DNA of 64,000 nucleotides from Streptomyces sp. NBC_00273. GTDB lineage: Bacteria > Actinomycetota > Actinomycetes > Streptomycetales > Streptomycetaceae. Below the pieces are notes generated by a model that worked only from the letters and a program-made list of their open reading frames with translations, was not told where the DNA came from and searched no databases. Shown piece by piece: positions 1 through 9,052 of the stretch (position 1 is its first letter; every line of letters starts with the position of its first letter). The stretch lies in the NCBI RefSeq assembly GCF_036178145.1, contig NZ_CP108067.1, forward strand, positions 3,658,001 to 3,722,000. The letters run 5' to 3'. A program made the position numbers and the translations under genes.

Positions 1-566
1 CGCTTGCCCGGCTCGGGGATGCCCACCCGGTCGAGCATTTCGACGGCCCGCTTGCGCGCCGTCTTCTTGTCGACGTCGTTGTGGACGCGGTACGCCTCCA
101 CGATCTGGGAGCCGATCGTGTAGTACGGGTGCAGCGCGCTCAGCGGGTCCTGGAAGATCATCGCCATGTCGCGGCCCCGCAGCCGGCGCACTTCCTCGGG
201 GTCGGCGGAGAGCAGTTCCTTGCCCCCGAGCCAGATCTCGCCCGACATCTCGACCTTGGAGCGGTCGGCGTTGCCCGCCCGGTGCAGGCCCATGACGGCC
301 AGCGACGTGACCGACTTGCCGGAGCCGGACTCGCCCACGATGCCGAGGGTCCGGCCCTTCTCCAGTTGGAAGGAGAGCCCGTCGACGGACTTCACGAGGC
401 CGTCGTCGGTGGGGAAGTGGACCTTGAGGTCGCGTACGTCGAGGAAGGCCTCGGAGGGAGGGCCGTCACCCGGTCCCGCCACGAGCGCCGTGGCGGTGGC
501 GGTGTGCGCGGCACGGTCGGCAGCGGCCGCGCCGGCCTCGCTCCCCTTCGGAGTCGGATCGGTCAC
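1..566 (-). CDS. Peptide ABC transporter ATP-binding subunit (DppD/OppD type), partial
   Basis: Energising ATPase of a dipeptide/oligopeptide importer, acting on the cytoplasmic face of the permease pair. The GTG start at 566 overlaps the permease stop in a GTGA junction (566-563), implying translational coupling. After an Ala-rich N-terminus, the Walker A motif GESGSGKS lies at about residues 78-85, and the Q-loop segment MIFQDPLSAL follows. The gene runs off the left edge after about 188 residues, so the signature motif, Walker B and the C-terminal oligopeptide-binding region are not visible. A second ATPase gene (DppF/OppF) usually follows in such operons but would lie outside the window. 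The family is certain; the transported peptide cannot be read from sequence. Confidence 0.93.
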   Translation of the reverse strand, partial: MTDPTPKGSEAGAAAADRAAHTATATALVAGPGDGPPSEAFLDVRDLKVHFPTDDGLVKSVDGLSFQLEKGRTLGIVGESGSGKSVTSLAVMGLHRAGNADRSKVEMSGEIWLGGKELLSADPEEVRRLRGRDMAMIFQDPLSALHPYYTIGSQIVEAYRVHNDVDKKTARKRAVEMLDRVGIPEPGK

Positions 567-1570
567 GACAGCCTCACCCTCGGGTCGATGATGGCGTAGA
601 CGAGGTCCACCACCAGGTTGCACAGCACGATGAAGGCTCCGGCGAAGAGGGTCACCCCGAGGATCTTCGGCAGGTCGTTCACCGCGATGGCGTGGTACGC
701 GTACTCACCGATGCCGTGGTACGAGAAGACCGTCTCGGTGACGATGGCACCGCCGAGGAGCAGCCCGAAGTCCATGCCGAAGATGGTCACGATCGGGGTC
801 AGCGCGGAGCGCAGCCCGTGGCGGGTGATGACCACCCGTTCGCGCAGGCCCTTGGCGCGCGCGGTGCGGATGTAGTCCTCGCTCATGGTCTCCAGCATCC
901 CGGCCCGGGTGAGCCGGGCGTAGAGCGCGGAGTAGAGGAAGGCCAGCGTGCTCCAGGGCAGGACCAGCCCCTGGAACCAGGCGGCCGGATCCTCGGAGAA
1001 GTCCACGTACACGTTGGTGAACACGGGCCAGTTGAAGACGAAGACCGCCAGCGAGAGCGTGCCGGTGAAGAACATCGGCAGCGAGACGCCGGCGAGGGCC
1101 ACGCCCATCGCGAGCCGGTCGAAGAGCGAGCCCGGGCGCAGGGCCGAGACCACGCCCGTGGTCACACCGGTGATCAGCCAGATGACGGCTGCTCCCAGGG
1201 TGAGGGAGGCGGTGATGGGGAGCCGGTTGACGATGTCGGGCCAGACCTCGACGTGGTCCTTGAAGGAGTAGCCGAGGCAGGGGGCGTTGCACTGCGAGGG
1301 GTCGGGGCCGTAGTTGAACTCGCGGCCCACGAAGACGCCCCGCAGGAAGTCCCAGTACTGCGCGTACAGGGGCTGGTCGAAACCGAGGTTCTTCTTGACC
1401 GCGGCGATGGACTCGGGCGAGGGGTTCTTGCCCACGTACTGGGTGGCCAGCGAGTCGGCCGTGCCGCCGGCCAGCCGGGGCAGCAGGAAGAAGATCGCGA
1501 AGGTGATCGCGCTGACAACGAGCAGCAGGAACACCGCGGCGAACAGCCGCCGGACGATGTACACAAACAC
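563..1570 (-). CDS. Peptide ABC transporter permease (DppB/OppB type)
   Basis: Inner-membrane permease of a peptide importer, 335 aa, the usual length for DppB. The N-terminal hydrophobic segment (about residues 10-32, starting VYIVRRLFAA) is followed by a long extracytoplasmic region, then several membrane segments. The EAA-type cytoplasmic loop that contacts the ATPase is near residues 225-250 (YIRTARAKGL, then RHGLRSALTPIV). The GTG at 1570 is used; an in-frame GTG two codons later is equally possible. It lies 152 bp downstream of the binding-protein gene and overlaps the ATPase by 4 bp, so it is the third gene of the operon. Confidence 0.93.
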   Translation of the reverse strand: MFVYIVRRLFAAVFLLLVVSAITFAIFFLLPRLAGGTADSLATQYVGKNPSPESIAAVKKNLGFDQPLYAQYWDFLRGVFVGREFNYGPDPSQCNAPCLGYSFKDHVEVWPDIVNRLPITASLTLGAAVIWLITGVTTGVVSALRPGSLFDRLAMGVALAGVSLPMFFTGTLSLAVFVFNWPVFTNVYVDFSEDPAAWFQGLVLPWSTLAFLYSALYARLTRAGMLETMSEDYIRTARAKGLRERVVITRHGLRSALTPIVTIFGMDFGLLLGGAIVTETVFSYHGIGEYAYHAIAVNDLPKILGVTLFAGAFIVLCNLVVDLVYAIIDPRVRLS

Positions 1571-1722
1571 GGGGGTCGGCTTCGGCGTCCGCCGGTCCGC
1601 CCCGCACCCCGGTCGGGGGCGCGGGACGGACCGGCGCGCGCACTGCTGCCTTCACCTGCCTTCCACGGTTCTGGCAGATCTGGCTGAGAGGGTCGAACTG
1701 CCTGAGGACTTGACGTCCGGGG

Positions 1723-3471
1723 TTACTTCAGGCCGATGTTGAGGTAGTCGTACTGACCGCTCCACGCCGGGTTGGAGACCACGTTGGTGATCTTGGGCGA
1801 GCGGTAGTGCAGCACCTTGAAGTAGGTCAGGGGCACGATGACCGCCTGGTCCATGACCTTCTTGTCGATCTCGCCGTAGACCTTCTCGCGGGCGGCGGAG
1901 TCGGTGTTGGCGATGTTGTCGTTCAGCATCTTGTTGATCTCGGGGTCGTTCAGCTGCGACAGGTTGGTGTTGCCCGTCTTGCTGATCGAGTCACCGTGGA
2001 CGACCTGCTGGAGGAAGCCGAAGCCGCTCGGCCAGTCGGCGCCCCACTGCATCATCATGAGGCCGATCTTGTTGTCCTCGGTGAACTTCGGGACGCCCGC
2101 GTAGTCGCTGAAGTACTTGCCGGCCGGGAACTGCTCGATCTTGACCGTGATCCCGATCTTCTTCAGGGACGCCTGGATGGCCGTGGCCATGTCGACCTCG
2201 CCAGCGCGGTCGTTGCGCGCGGTGATGGTGGTCTCGAAGCCGTTCGGCTGACCGCAGGCGGTCAGCGCGGCCTTGGCCTTGGCCTCGTCGCCCTTGTCGT
2301 CCGGGGTCTTGTAGGTGTTGAAGTCCACGTGACCCGGGATGTCGGTCGGCAGGACGGTGCTGGCGATCGCGCCGCGGATGGGGCCGCCGAAGGCGGTCTG
2401 CACCGAGACCTTGTCGATCGCGTACTGGACCGCCTTGCGGCACTCCACGTTGTCGAACGGGGCCACCTTGGTGTTCATCGCCATGTAGACCAGGCGACCA
2501 CCCTCGGCGTTGTCGGTGTTGGGGTCCTTCGAGGTCAGCAGCTCGGTCTGGGTCTGCTGGGCCACACCGTTACCGACGATGTCGATGTGGGTGTTGCCGG
2601 CCTTCAGGTTGGAGTCGATCGTCTCCTGGTTGACCTTCAGCTTGACGACGATCTTCTCCGGGAGCTGCTTGCGCAGCGGGTCCGTGGAAGCGTCCCAGTT
2701 CGGGTTGCGGACCAGGACGGCCTGCTTGTCGTGCTCGTAGCTCTCGAACATGTACGAGCCCGAGGAGACGATGTTCTTCACATAGTCCGCGCCGTTGTCC
2801 TTCGCCTTCGGCACGGGGGCCGACTGCGGGTTGGCCAGCAGGTAGTCGAACTCGGCGAAGGGCTGCTTCAGCTTGAAGACGATCGTCTGGTCGTCGGGGG
2901 TCTCGATGGACTGCAGCCCCGTGTCGGACTTGTCCTTGTACGGGCCCTCGTACGGGGTCTCGTTGTTCTTGAGGTACTGCGCGAGGTAGTTCGGGCCGTT
3001 GGAGTGCACGTCACGCGCGAAGTTGCTGCGCTCGACCGCGTACTTGACGTCCTTGGAGGTGACCACCGAGCCGTCGCTGTACTTGACGCCCTTGCGCAGC
3101 TTGTACGTCCAGGTGGCGCCGCCGTCGCTCGGCACGCCGAGGCTCTCGGCGAGGTCCGGGACCACCTTGTTGCCCTCGGCGCCCGGGGCGGGCGCGAAGG
3201 TCGTCAGCGGACGGGCGTACAGGCGGCTGAAGTTGAAGACGAAGCCGTAGTACGTGTTGCCGGGGTCGAAGGAGTCGGGGGTGTCGGACGCCTCGTAGAC
3301 GACCGTCCCGCCCTTCTTGTCCGAGGCGTTGACCACGGCCTTGACGGCGGCGTTGGCGCCGGCCGACTTGTCGTCGCCGCCGGTCTTGTCACCACCATTG
3401 CAGGCGGAGGCGGTGAGGGCGACGGTGATGGCGGCGGCAAGCACCGCGGCTGTTCTCGACCTGCTTCTCAT
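1723..3471 (-). CDS. Peptide ABC transporter substrate-binding lipoprotein (SBP_bac_5)
   Basis: Extracytoplasmic peptide-binding lipoprotein of 582 aa. The signal peptide begins MRSRSRTAAVLAAA and ends in the lipobox-like TASAC, with Cys24 the predicted lipidated residue. A Gly/Asp/Lys-rich linker follows. The family-5 body starts around residue 50 (GGTVVYEASD) and includes TYKLRKGVKYSDG, the usual early SBP_bac_5 segment. The open frame continues far upstream, but the ATG at 3471 is chosen because the signal peptide begins there. It sits between the two permease genes. I infer import of di- or oligopeptides; solute specificity is unknown. Confidence 0.94.
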   Translation of the reverse strand: MRSRSRTAAVLAAAITVALTASACNGGDKTGGDDKSAGANAAVKAVVNASDKKGGTVVYEASDTPDSFDPGNTYYGFVFNFSRLYARPLTTFAPAPGAEGNKVVPDLAESLGVPSDGGATWTYKLRKGVKYSDGSVVTSKDVKYAVERSNFARDVHSNGPNYLAQYLKNNETPYEGPYKDKSDTGLQSIETPDDQTIVFKLKQPFAEFDYLLANPQSAPVPKAKDNGADYVKNIVSSGSYMFESYEHDKQAVLVRNPNWDASTDPLRKQLPEKIVVKLKVNQETIDSNLKAGNTHIDIVGNGVAQQTQTELLTSKDPNTDNAEGGRLVYMAMNTKVAPFDNVECRKAVQYAIDKVSVQTAFGGPIRGAIASTVLPTDIPGHVDFNTYKTPDDKGDEAKAKAALTACGQPNGFETTITARNDRAGEVDMATAIQASLKKIGITVKIEQFPAGKYFSDYAGVPKFTEDNKIGLMMMQWGADWPSGFGFLQQVVHGDSISKTGNTNLSQLNDPEINKMLNDNIANTDSAAREKVYGEIDKKVMDQAVIVPLTYFKVLHYRSPKITNVVSNPAWSGQYDYLNIGLK

Positions 3472-3548
3472 GGCGGAGTGATGCCCCCTGATTCGGAGTG
3501 ATGGTGGGTACTGGCGGACCTCGGCCGGGTGCCCGAGGAGCGGGAGGG

Positions 3549-4544
3549 TCAGCGCGAGCTCTTGGGGTCCAGGGCGTCGCGCAGACCGTCGCCGAGGAGG
3601 TTGAAGGCGAGCACGGTGACGAAGATCGCCATGCCCGGGACGACCATGAACATCGGGTCGACCTTGTAGTAGGCGACGGCGGAGCTGAGCATTCCGCCCC
3701 ATGAGGCCTGCGGCGGCTGGATGCCCACGCCGAGGAAGCTCAGGGAGGCCTCGAAGAGGATGTTGGTCGGGATGAGCAGCGTGGAGTAGACGAGGATCGG
3801 CGCCATCAGGTTCGGCAGCAGCTCGCGGAAGACGATGAAGGGGCCGCGGGCTCCGAGGCTGCGGGCCGCGTCGACGAACTCCCGCTCGCGCAGCGAGAGG
3901 GTCTGGCCGCGCACGATGCGTCCGATGTAGGGCCAGCTGAAGAAGCCGATCACGAAGATCAGCACGCTGATGTGCAGCGGCAGTCCTTCGAGGCCGAAGG
4001 CCCCGCCCTGGAGGGCGGCCGAGATGGAGATCGCGAAGAGCAGCAGCGGGAAGGCGAGGAAGGTGTCCATCATGCGGCTGATCACCGTGTCGGCCCAGCC
4101 TCCGTAGTACCCGGCGATGACGCCCAGCACGGAGCCGATGAACACCGAGACCACGGTCGATCCGAAGGCGACCAGCAGGGAGACCCAGGAGCCTTCCAGG
4201 ATGCGGGTGGCGATGTCGCGGCCGAACTTCGGCTCCACGCCCAGCGGATGCTCCAAGCTGATGCCGCCGAAGGAGCCGATGGGGGTGGCCAGGGAGGGGT
4301 CGATGAGGTCCTGGTGCAGGGCGTCCGGGTCCAGCCCGAACATCCACTGGATCGGCTGCGAGAGCATGGCCAGGACCACCAGCAGCAGCACGACCATGCC
4401 GCCGGCCATCGCCACCTTGTCGCGCTTGAGTCTGGTCCACGCGATACGGCCGAGCGACCGTCCCTCGATCGCCTTGCGCGGAACCTCGGAGGTGGCCACG
4501 GCTGCGGGCTCGGCCGCGCTGGTGTCCTGCAGTGGTGCCGTCAT
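3549..4544 (-). CDS. Peptide ABC transporter permease (DppC/OppC type)
   Basis: Second permease of the peptide importer and first gene of the operon, 331 aa from the chosen start. A cytoplasmic N-terminus precedes the first membrane segment (about residues 40-60, AGGMVVLLLVVLAML). The EAA-type loop (FVDAARSLGARG...FRELLPNLM) lies about two thirds along. The ATG at 4544 is preferred because a purine-rich GAGAGGGG stands upstream, although an in-frame ATG at 4571 and earlier codons would extend it. The binding-protein gene starts 77 bp downstream on the same strand. Its own promoter must lie in 4545-4900. Confidence 0.92.
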   Translation of the reverse strand: MTAPLQDTSAAEPAAVATSEVPRKAIEGRSLGRIAWTRLKRDKVAMAGGMVVLLLVVLAMLSQPIQWMFGLDPDALHQDLIDPSLATPIGSFGGISLEHPLGVEPKFGRDIATRILEGSWVSLLVAFGSTVVSVFIGSVLGVIAGYYGGWADTVISRMMDTFLAFPLLLFAISISAALQGGAFGLEGLPLHISVLIFVIGFFSWPYIGRIVRGQTLSLREREFVDAARSLGARGPFIVFRELLPNLMAPILVYSTLLIPTNILFEASLSFLGVGIQPPQASWGGMLSSAVAYYKVDPMFMVVPGMAIFVTVLAFNLLGDGLRDALDPKSSR

Positions 4545-5007
4545 CGTGGTGGGACCCCTCTCGGCCGACATCGGTCGGCCCATGCCCGCCGCTGTGGCGG
4601 CTTGGTTCAATCGGCGTCGCTGGTGGTGCGATTGGCACGAAATGTGCCGGAAGTGCACGTGAAGGGCTGGTGTTTGCGAGATGGACCGGCCTTCGGTGGG
4701 GTGGAGTCTTCAACGCCCTCTCGAGCGCCCGCCAGACCCCCCGGGGATGTGATGCGCAACCGTGATCTACGCCTACACCTTCCGTTATCCGAACCCCGGG
4801 ATCTGTTGAGCGGTGAAACACCGCCCGTTCGGCACGGAACGGACATGACGCCCAACTACCCTTTCGGGCATGGATCTTGGGCGGATTCACCGAATGCGCC
4901 GAAGGCCGCACCGATGGGGATCGGTGCGGCCTTCGAGAGGGATGCCCCCATGTCCGGACATCGCGGAACGCTTACCCCGGGTCAGTACGCCGGGTCAGTA
5001 CGCCGGG
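4545..5007. other. Intergenic region upstream of the peptide transporter
   Basis: No convincing gene. The right part holds a perfect hairpin (4901-4934) and a threefold 13-bp repeat (4981-5019), annotated separately. The left part (4545-4900) must carry the promoter and leader of the leftward transporter operon. I could not pick a confident -35/-10 pair. Short open frames here lack ribosome sites and Streptomyces-like codon bias. Confidence 0.5.
4901..4934 (-). terminator. Hairpin terminator downstream of the SseB-like gene
   Basis: Perfect 15-bp inverted repeat: gaaggccgcaccgat at 4901-4915 and its complement at 4920-4934, with a GGGG loop. It lies 74 bp beyond the stop of the leftward SseB-like gene, so it most likely ends that operon and insulates the transporter operon that follows in the same direction. 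Confidence 0.75.
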
Positions 5008-5019
5008 TCAGTACGCCGG
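4981..5019. repeat. Three exact tandem copies of a 13-bp unit at a gene end
   Basis: The unit GTCAGTACGCCGG occurs at 4981-4993, 4994-5006 and 5007-5019 without a mismatch. The rightmost copy contains the last codons and stop of the SseB-like gene (Pro-Ala-Tyr-stop, stop at 5008-5010). The other two lie just past the stop. Confidence 0.9.
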
Positions 5020-5748
5020 CGCCTGGCCCTCGCGGTCGTAGAAGGGGCGGGTCTGCGCGCGCAGCCACATGGCGACGGGGTCGTGCTCGTCCCCCAGTGC
5101 GACCGTGCACACCGGGACGCCCTCGGGGACCACACCGACCGACTGCCGCATCATCTCCCGTACGGATTCCAGCGCGGGCGCGGAGGCGTCGTACAGGTCG
5201 AGCCCCACCGCGAGGTACGGGGAGCCGAGCGCGGGCTGCACCCACGCGCGGCGCAGCGACCGCACCGCCGGAGTGCGGTGCGCGTGCTGGGTCAGCAGCC
5301 CGTAGAACTGCGGGAGCTCGATCGCGGGCTCGGACAGGCGCAGCGGGCCCGCCGGCATCCGGTCCAGGCCGGTGGCGATCCGGCGCAGGTCGGCCCAGGG
5401 CACGCCGAGGCCGCCGCCCTGGGCGTGCGGGTTGAGCCACAGGCCCCAGCGGTCGGGGTACAGCGCGCGGGCGATGTCCCGCCCGGTGACCACCTCGTAG
5501 CCCCGGTTCCAGCCGCTGGCGGCCAACTCCTGGGGGGAGGTGACGCAGGGCGCGTAGCCCAGGCTGTCGACCTCCATGCCGCCGTACTGGGCGTCCGGGG
5601 AGCCCGGCTGCCCCTGCCAGAGCAGCATCCACAGCCGGCCCTCGGCGAGGGCGTGCAGGAGTGACTCGTAACTCTCGTAGCGCCCGGGAGTCACCTGGCG
5701 CATCATGTGCTCGACCTGCCCGGCCGCGGCCGTGCCTGACGCACTCAC
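5008..5748 (-). CDS. SseB-family protein (enhanced serine sensitivity), copy 1
   Basis: Cytoplasmic protein of 246 aa related to the SseB (enhanced serine sensitivity) family; the biochemical role is not established. The N-terminal part carries the YESYESLLHALAEGRLW segment and the C-terminus ends with PVAMWLRAQTRPFY, a motif shared with the neighbouring paralogue. The GTG at 5748 is preferred because GAGGGG stands about 7 nt upstream; an in-frame GTG at 5781 would add 11 residues. It is the last gene of a leftward trio (P-loop protein, SseB copy 2, SseB copy 1; gaps 116 and 94 bp). The divergent group encodes glycine and serine metabolism, which fits the family name but is not proof. Confidence 0.82.
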   Translation of the reverse strand: MSASGTAAAGQVEHMMRQVTPGRYESYESLLHALAEGRLWMLLWQGQPGSPDAQYGGMEVDSLGYAPCVTSPQELAASGWNRGYEVVTGRDIARALYPDRWGLWLNPHAQGGGLGVPWADLRRIATGLDRMPAGPLRLSEPAIELPQFYGLLTQHAHRTPAVRSLRRAWVQPALGSPYLAVGLDLYDASAPALESVREMMRQSVGVVPEGVPVCTVALGDEHDPVAMWLRAQTRPFYDREGQAPAY

Positions 5749-5842
5749 CCGGAACCCCTCTTCGTCCGCCCGTCGCTCCACGCGTGTCCTCCGAACCGGC
5801 AGTCGCGCGTGCGGCCAGGAGATGTAACCAGCTTAAGCGGCC

Positions 5843-6577
5843 CTACGGCAGGTAGAAGGGGCGTACGCGCTCACGAATCCAGTCCGTGACCGGGTCCTGG
5901 ACGGCGTCCAGCAGGATCAACTGCACGGGCCACGGCGGCGGGACCCGGGTCAGGGCCCGTCCGAGAGCCTCCATCGGCGCGCCCTGCATCTCGGGTTCCC
6001 ATCCCACCAGGCGGACACCGACGAACAGCTGGGGCTCCCCGCCCTCGATGCTGGCGAGGCAGCGGTGCGCGGCGGCGACCACCCCGGTGGCCCGGAACTC
6101 CTCGGTGGCGGCGGCCAGGAAATCCACCGGATCGTCCTGCCAGTCCGGCTCGAAGAGCCGGACCCGGCCGCCGGTGGCCGGGCCGTCGAGCACGGTCCGG
6201 CCGCTGCGGCAGAGTTCCGCGACGGCGGGCGGCGGGAGCGGTACGCCGACGGCGCCCTCGGGATTGAGGGCTATGCCGAGCTGCGGGGGCAGGCCGCGGG
6301 CGAACTCGATGGCCGGAGCCACCGCGAAGTCCATGCCGGGGCCGACGCAGGCGAGGAACTGGGCCTCGGAGCTGTAGACGGGGACGTACGCCGCTCCGCC
6401 GATGTCCATGGTGGGCAGGTCGAGGCCGGCCGTCGTCGGGCCGCCCCCGCCGGGCAGGGGCACCCACACCCGGCTGCGTCCGAGGACCTCCAGGATCCGT
6501 CCCCCGGCGTCCGGCTGCCCGAGCGCCGCCCCGAGCACCTGCTCCAGCTCATTCCCCGGCCAGCCGCTGCCCTGCAT
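5843..6577 (-). CDS. SseB-family protein (enhanced serine sensitivity), copy 2
   Basis: Paralogue of the downstream SseB-like gene, 244 aa. It shares the C-terminal signature (PVTDWIRERVRPFYLP) and central LGIALNPEGAVGVPLP, which parallels LWLNPHAQGGGLGVPW in copy 1. The ATG at 6577 is chosen because the conserved region (GNELEQVLGAALGQP) starts directly after it; the frame is open further upstream but that stretch is Arg/Pro/Gly-rich and looks non-coding. No signal peptide or membrane segment is seen. Function is unknown. Tandem SseB-like copies suggest either hetero-oligomers or division of labour. Confidence 0.82.
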   Translation of the reverse strand: MQGSGWPGNELEQVLGAALGQPDAGGRILEVLGRSRVWVPLPGGGGPTTAGLDLPTMDIGGAAYVPVYSSEAQFLACVGPGMDFAVAPAIEFARGLPPQLGIALNPEGAVGVPLPPPAVAELCRSGRTVLDGPATGGRVRLFEPDWQDDPVDFLAAATEEFRATGVVAAAHRCLASIEGGEPQLFVGVRLVGWEPEMQGAPMEALGRALTRVPPPWPVQLILLDAVQDPVTDWIRERVRPFYLP

Positions 6578-6693
6578 CTGCCCCTGCCTCTGTCTTGTTT
6601 CCCGCGCGTGTCGCCCCGCAGGGTACCGGCCCCGTGTGCCGCACCGTTGCCGGGGGCGGCCGCCGGGGCCCGGCAGTGGCGCGGCCGCCGGGC

Positions 6694-7353
6694 TCAGGTG
6701 GTGAAGGCGATGCGGGTCACCGTCGCGGCGGAGGCCCGGTCCAGCAGGGTCACCGAGGCGCAGCCCGCGGGCGGGCGGCCCGCTTCGGCCTCGCGCAGCA
6801 GCCGGGTCACCGCGCCGCGGTGGCGGGCGAAGGCGTAGGCGGAGACCCGGCGGCCGCGCGCGGCCTGCCCGGAGAGGGCCTCCTCGGGACTGCTGTCCAG
6901 CAGGAGCAGGTGCAGCGCGCGGCCCCGGCGGCGCGCTGCGGCCGCGAGCAGTCCGCGCACCCAGGACTGCGTTCCGCAGTCGTGGACGACCACGGAGGCT
7001 CCGGAGCGCAGGATCCGCCACAGCCCCCAGTAGTGCGCGGCGCGCACCAGCGGCCGGTACACCGCGTACGGCAGCGGCGCGGGCATGCGGCGCTCCCAGC
7101 GCTCACGGGTGTCCTGGGAGTCCACGGCCCCGCCCTCGGCGGCCGCCCGCTTGATCAGCGTGCTCTTGCCGCCGCCGGGCAGGCCGGACACCACGACGAT
7201 GTCCCCGGCCGCGAAGCCGAGCGGGCTCGGGGCGCGCAGGGCCGCTCCGCGCAGGTCGCGTACGAGGCCGAGGCCGGTACCGGCCGCCCTCTCGCGCTCG
7301 CGCGCCCCGCGCTGTGCGGGCACCGCCTCCACGGTTCCTGTCGTCGTCACCAC
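6694..7353 (-). CDS. P-loop ATPase/kinase-like protein
   Basis: Predicted cytoplasmic ATP-binding protein, about 219 aa, of the AAA/zeta-toxin-like kinase group. Walker A GLPGGGKST is at about residues 57-65, preceded by the strand DIVVVS. ASVVVHDCGTQ resembles a Walker B strand, and an Arg-rich lid (ARRRGRALHLLLLDSSPEEAL) follows. GGAG about 7 nt ahead of GTG-GTG at 7353/7350 supports this start; a GTG at 7368 is an alternative. It is the first gene of the SseB trio and is divergent from the glycine riboswitch. The substrate is unknown. Confidence 0.72.
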   Translation of the reverse strand: MVTTTGTVEAVPAQRGARERERAAGTGLGLVRDLRGAALRAPSPLGFAAGDIVVVSGLPGGGKSTLIKRAAAEGGAVDSQDTRERWERRMPAPLPYAVYRPLVRAAHYWGLWRILRSGASVVVHDCGTQSWVRGLLAAAARRRGRALHLLLLDSSPEEALSGQAARGRRVSAYAFARHRGAVTRLLREAEAGRPPAGCASVTLLDRASAATVTRIAFTT

Positions 7354-7562
7354 TCCGAATCTCCGCACAGTGTTCGCCTCCCCCGAATCGGGTCACCAGG
7401 ACCCTTGCCCACTGAGTGTAAAGAGACGGTAATCCGGCGGCCCTGGTTCCGGTCCGACTCTTCGGAGGGCCGTACGAACTTTCGGACCCCGCCGCCCGAT
7501 CTCGGGCATGGCGTGCAATGATGTGCGCCATCTGGACCAACTGCATACCGGCCGCTTGAATC

Positions 7563-7790
7563 CGCGCGGGAGAGTCCCGGCACGCCGCAAGGCCGTGCGC
7601 GGGCGCCGAAGGAGCAAGAACCTCCCTTGAATCTCTCAGGCCCCGTACCGCGTGGATGAGGCAGATCTGAAAAGCGAGCTGCTGCGCAGCTCCACCCAAG
7701 GTGCAAGTCGATGAGAAGAACCGGCGATCGGGCGATCGGCGGAACTCTCGGCGAACCTCTCAGGTTCCGATGACAGATGGGGAGGAACGT
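7563..7790 (+). promoter_or_regulatory. Tandem glycine riboswitch controlling gcvT-gcvH-glyA
   Basis: Two consecutive glycine-aptamer-like units lie in the leader of gcvT. The first (about 7563-7673) has GGGAGAGTCCCG, GCGCCGAAGGAGCAA and ATCTCTCAGG, which match the conserved glycine-aptamer core. The second (about 7674-7787) has AAGGTGCAAG, CCTCTCAGG and GACAGATGGGGAGG. A short linker (GAAAAGCGAGC) joins them, as in known cooperative tandem glycine riboswitches. Placement upstream of glycine-cleavage genes is classic, and glycine binding is expected to raise expression. The exact expression platform is not resolved. The remaining 7354-7562 holds the divergent promoters, not individually identified. 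Confidence 0.92.
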
Positions 7791-7835
7791 CCTCGTCATG
7801 TCATGTCGATGCCCTGGGACCCGGGAGCCACACCC

Positions 7836-8951
7836 ATGAGCACTGCCCCCCGCCTGACCGCCCTCGATGCGCTGCACCGCTCGCTCGGTGCGACCATGAC
7901 CGATTTCGCGGGCTGGGACATGCCGCTGCGGTACGCCAGCGAGCGCGACGAGCACAACGCCGTACGCACCAAGGCCGGTCTCTTCGACCTGTCCCACATG
8001 GGCGAGATCACGCTGACCGGCCCGGAGGCCGTCAAGGCCCTCGACTACGCCCTGGTCGGCAACATCTCCACCGTCGGCGTCGGCCGCGCCCGCTACACGC
8101 ACATCTGTCAGGAGGACGGCGGGATCGTCGACGACCTGATCGTCTACCGCCTCGGCGAGACCGAGTACATGGTCGTCGCCAACGCCTCCAACGCCCAGGT
8201 CGTCCTGGACGCCCTGACCGAGCGCGCCGCCGGCTTCGACACCGAGGTCCGCGACGACCGCGACGCGTACGCGCTGCTCGCCGTGCAGGGCCCGGAGTCC
8301 CCCGGCATCCTGGCTTCCCTGACCGACGCCGACCTGGACGGCCTGAAGTACTACGCCGGCTTGCCGGGCACCGTCGCGGGCGTGCCCGCGCTGATCGCGC
8401 GCACCGGGTACACGGGCGAGGACGGCTTCGAGCTGTTCGTCGCCCCCGAGCACGCCGTGGAGCTGTGGCAGGCGCTGACCAAGGCGGGCGAGGGCGTCGG
8501 CCTGGTCCCGGCCGGTCTGTCCTGCCGCGACACGCTGCGCCTGGAAGCGGGCATGCCGCTGTACGGGCACGAGCTGACCACCGCCCTCACCCCGTTCGAC
8601 GCGGGCCTGGGCCGGGTCGTGAAGTTCGAGAAGGAGGGCGACTTCGTCGGCCGCGCCGCGCTGGAGGGCGCCGCCGAGCGCGCCGCCACCGCCCCGCCGC
8701 GCAAGCTGGTCGGTCTGATCGCCGAGGGCCGCCGCGTCCCGCGCGCCGGGTTCCCGGTCGTCGCCGACGGTCAGGTCATCGGTGAGGTCACCTCCGGCGC
8801 CCCGTCCCCGACGCTGGGCAAGCCGATCGCGATGGCGTACGTGGACGCGGCGCACGCCGCGCCCGGAACGTCCGGCGTCGGCGTCGACATTCGCGGTACG
8901 CATGAGCCGTACGAGGTCGTGGCGCTGCCGTTCTACAAGCGGCAGAAGTAG
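7836..8951 (+). CDS. gcvT: Glycine cleavage system T protein (aminomethyltransferase)
   Basis: T protein of the glycine cleavage complex, 371 aa. It transfers the aminomethyl carbon from the lipoylated H protein to tetrahydrofolate and releases ammonia. It starts [20 protein letters not shown] and has the family segments [27 protein letters not shown] and [18 protein letters not shown]. The ATG at 7836 is preceded by GGGAG at a good distance; upstream in-frame ATGs fall in or near the riboswitch and are rejected. gcvH follows 101 bp downstream and glyA after that. Controlled by the tandem glycine riboswitch. The P-protein gene is not in this window. Confidence 0.97.
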   Translation: MSTAPRLTALDALHRSLGATMTDFAGWDMPLRYASERDEHNAVRTKAGLFDLSHMGEITLTGPEAVKALDYALVGNISTVGVGRARYTHICQEDGGIVDDLIVYRLGETEYMVVANASNAQVVLDALTERAAGFDTEVRDDRDAYALLAVQGPESPGILASLTDADLDGLKYYAGLPGTVAGVPALIARTGYTGEDGFELFVAPEHAVELWQALTKAGEGVGLVPAGLSCRDTLRLEAGMPLYGHELTTALTPFDAGLGRVVKFEKEGDFVGRAALEGAAERAATAPPRKLVGLIAEGRRVPRAGFPVVADGQVIGEVTSGAPSPTLGKPIAMAYVDAAHAAPGTSGVGVDIRGTHEPYEVVALPFYKRQK

Positions 8952-9052
8952 CCCCACGCACCACGTCCGCCGTCCGGGAACCCGTACGGCGCCGTCTCAG
9001 TACCCAAGACCGCAGTTCGTATCCACTCCCCCGCATCCAGGAGAATCAGGTC

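Noticed and set aside
1723..4911. Apparent single 1062-residue protein covering the binding protein and beyond
   Set aside because: The upstream part reads the dppC-type gene out of frame; a signal peptide and ATG at 3471 mark the true start.
7701..7835. N-terminal extension of gcvT
   Set aside because: It lies within the riboswitch and its leader and has no T-protein similarity; the ATG at 7836 has a good ribosome site.
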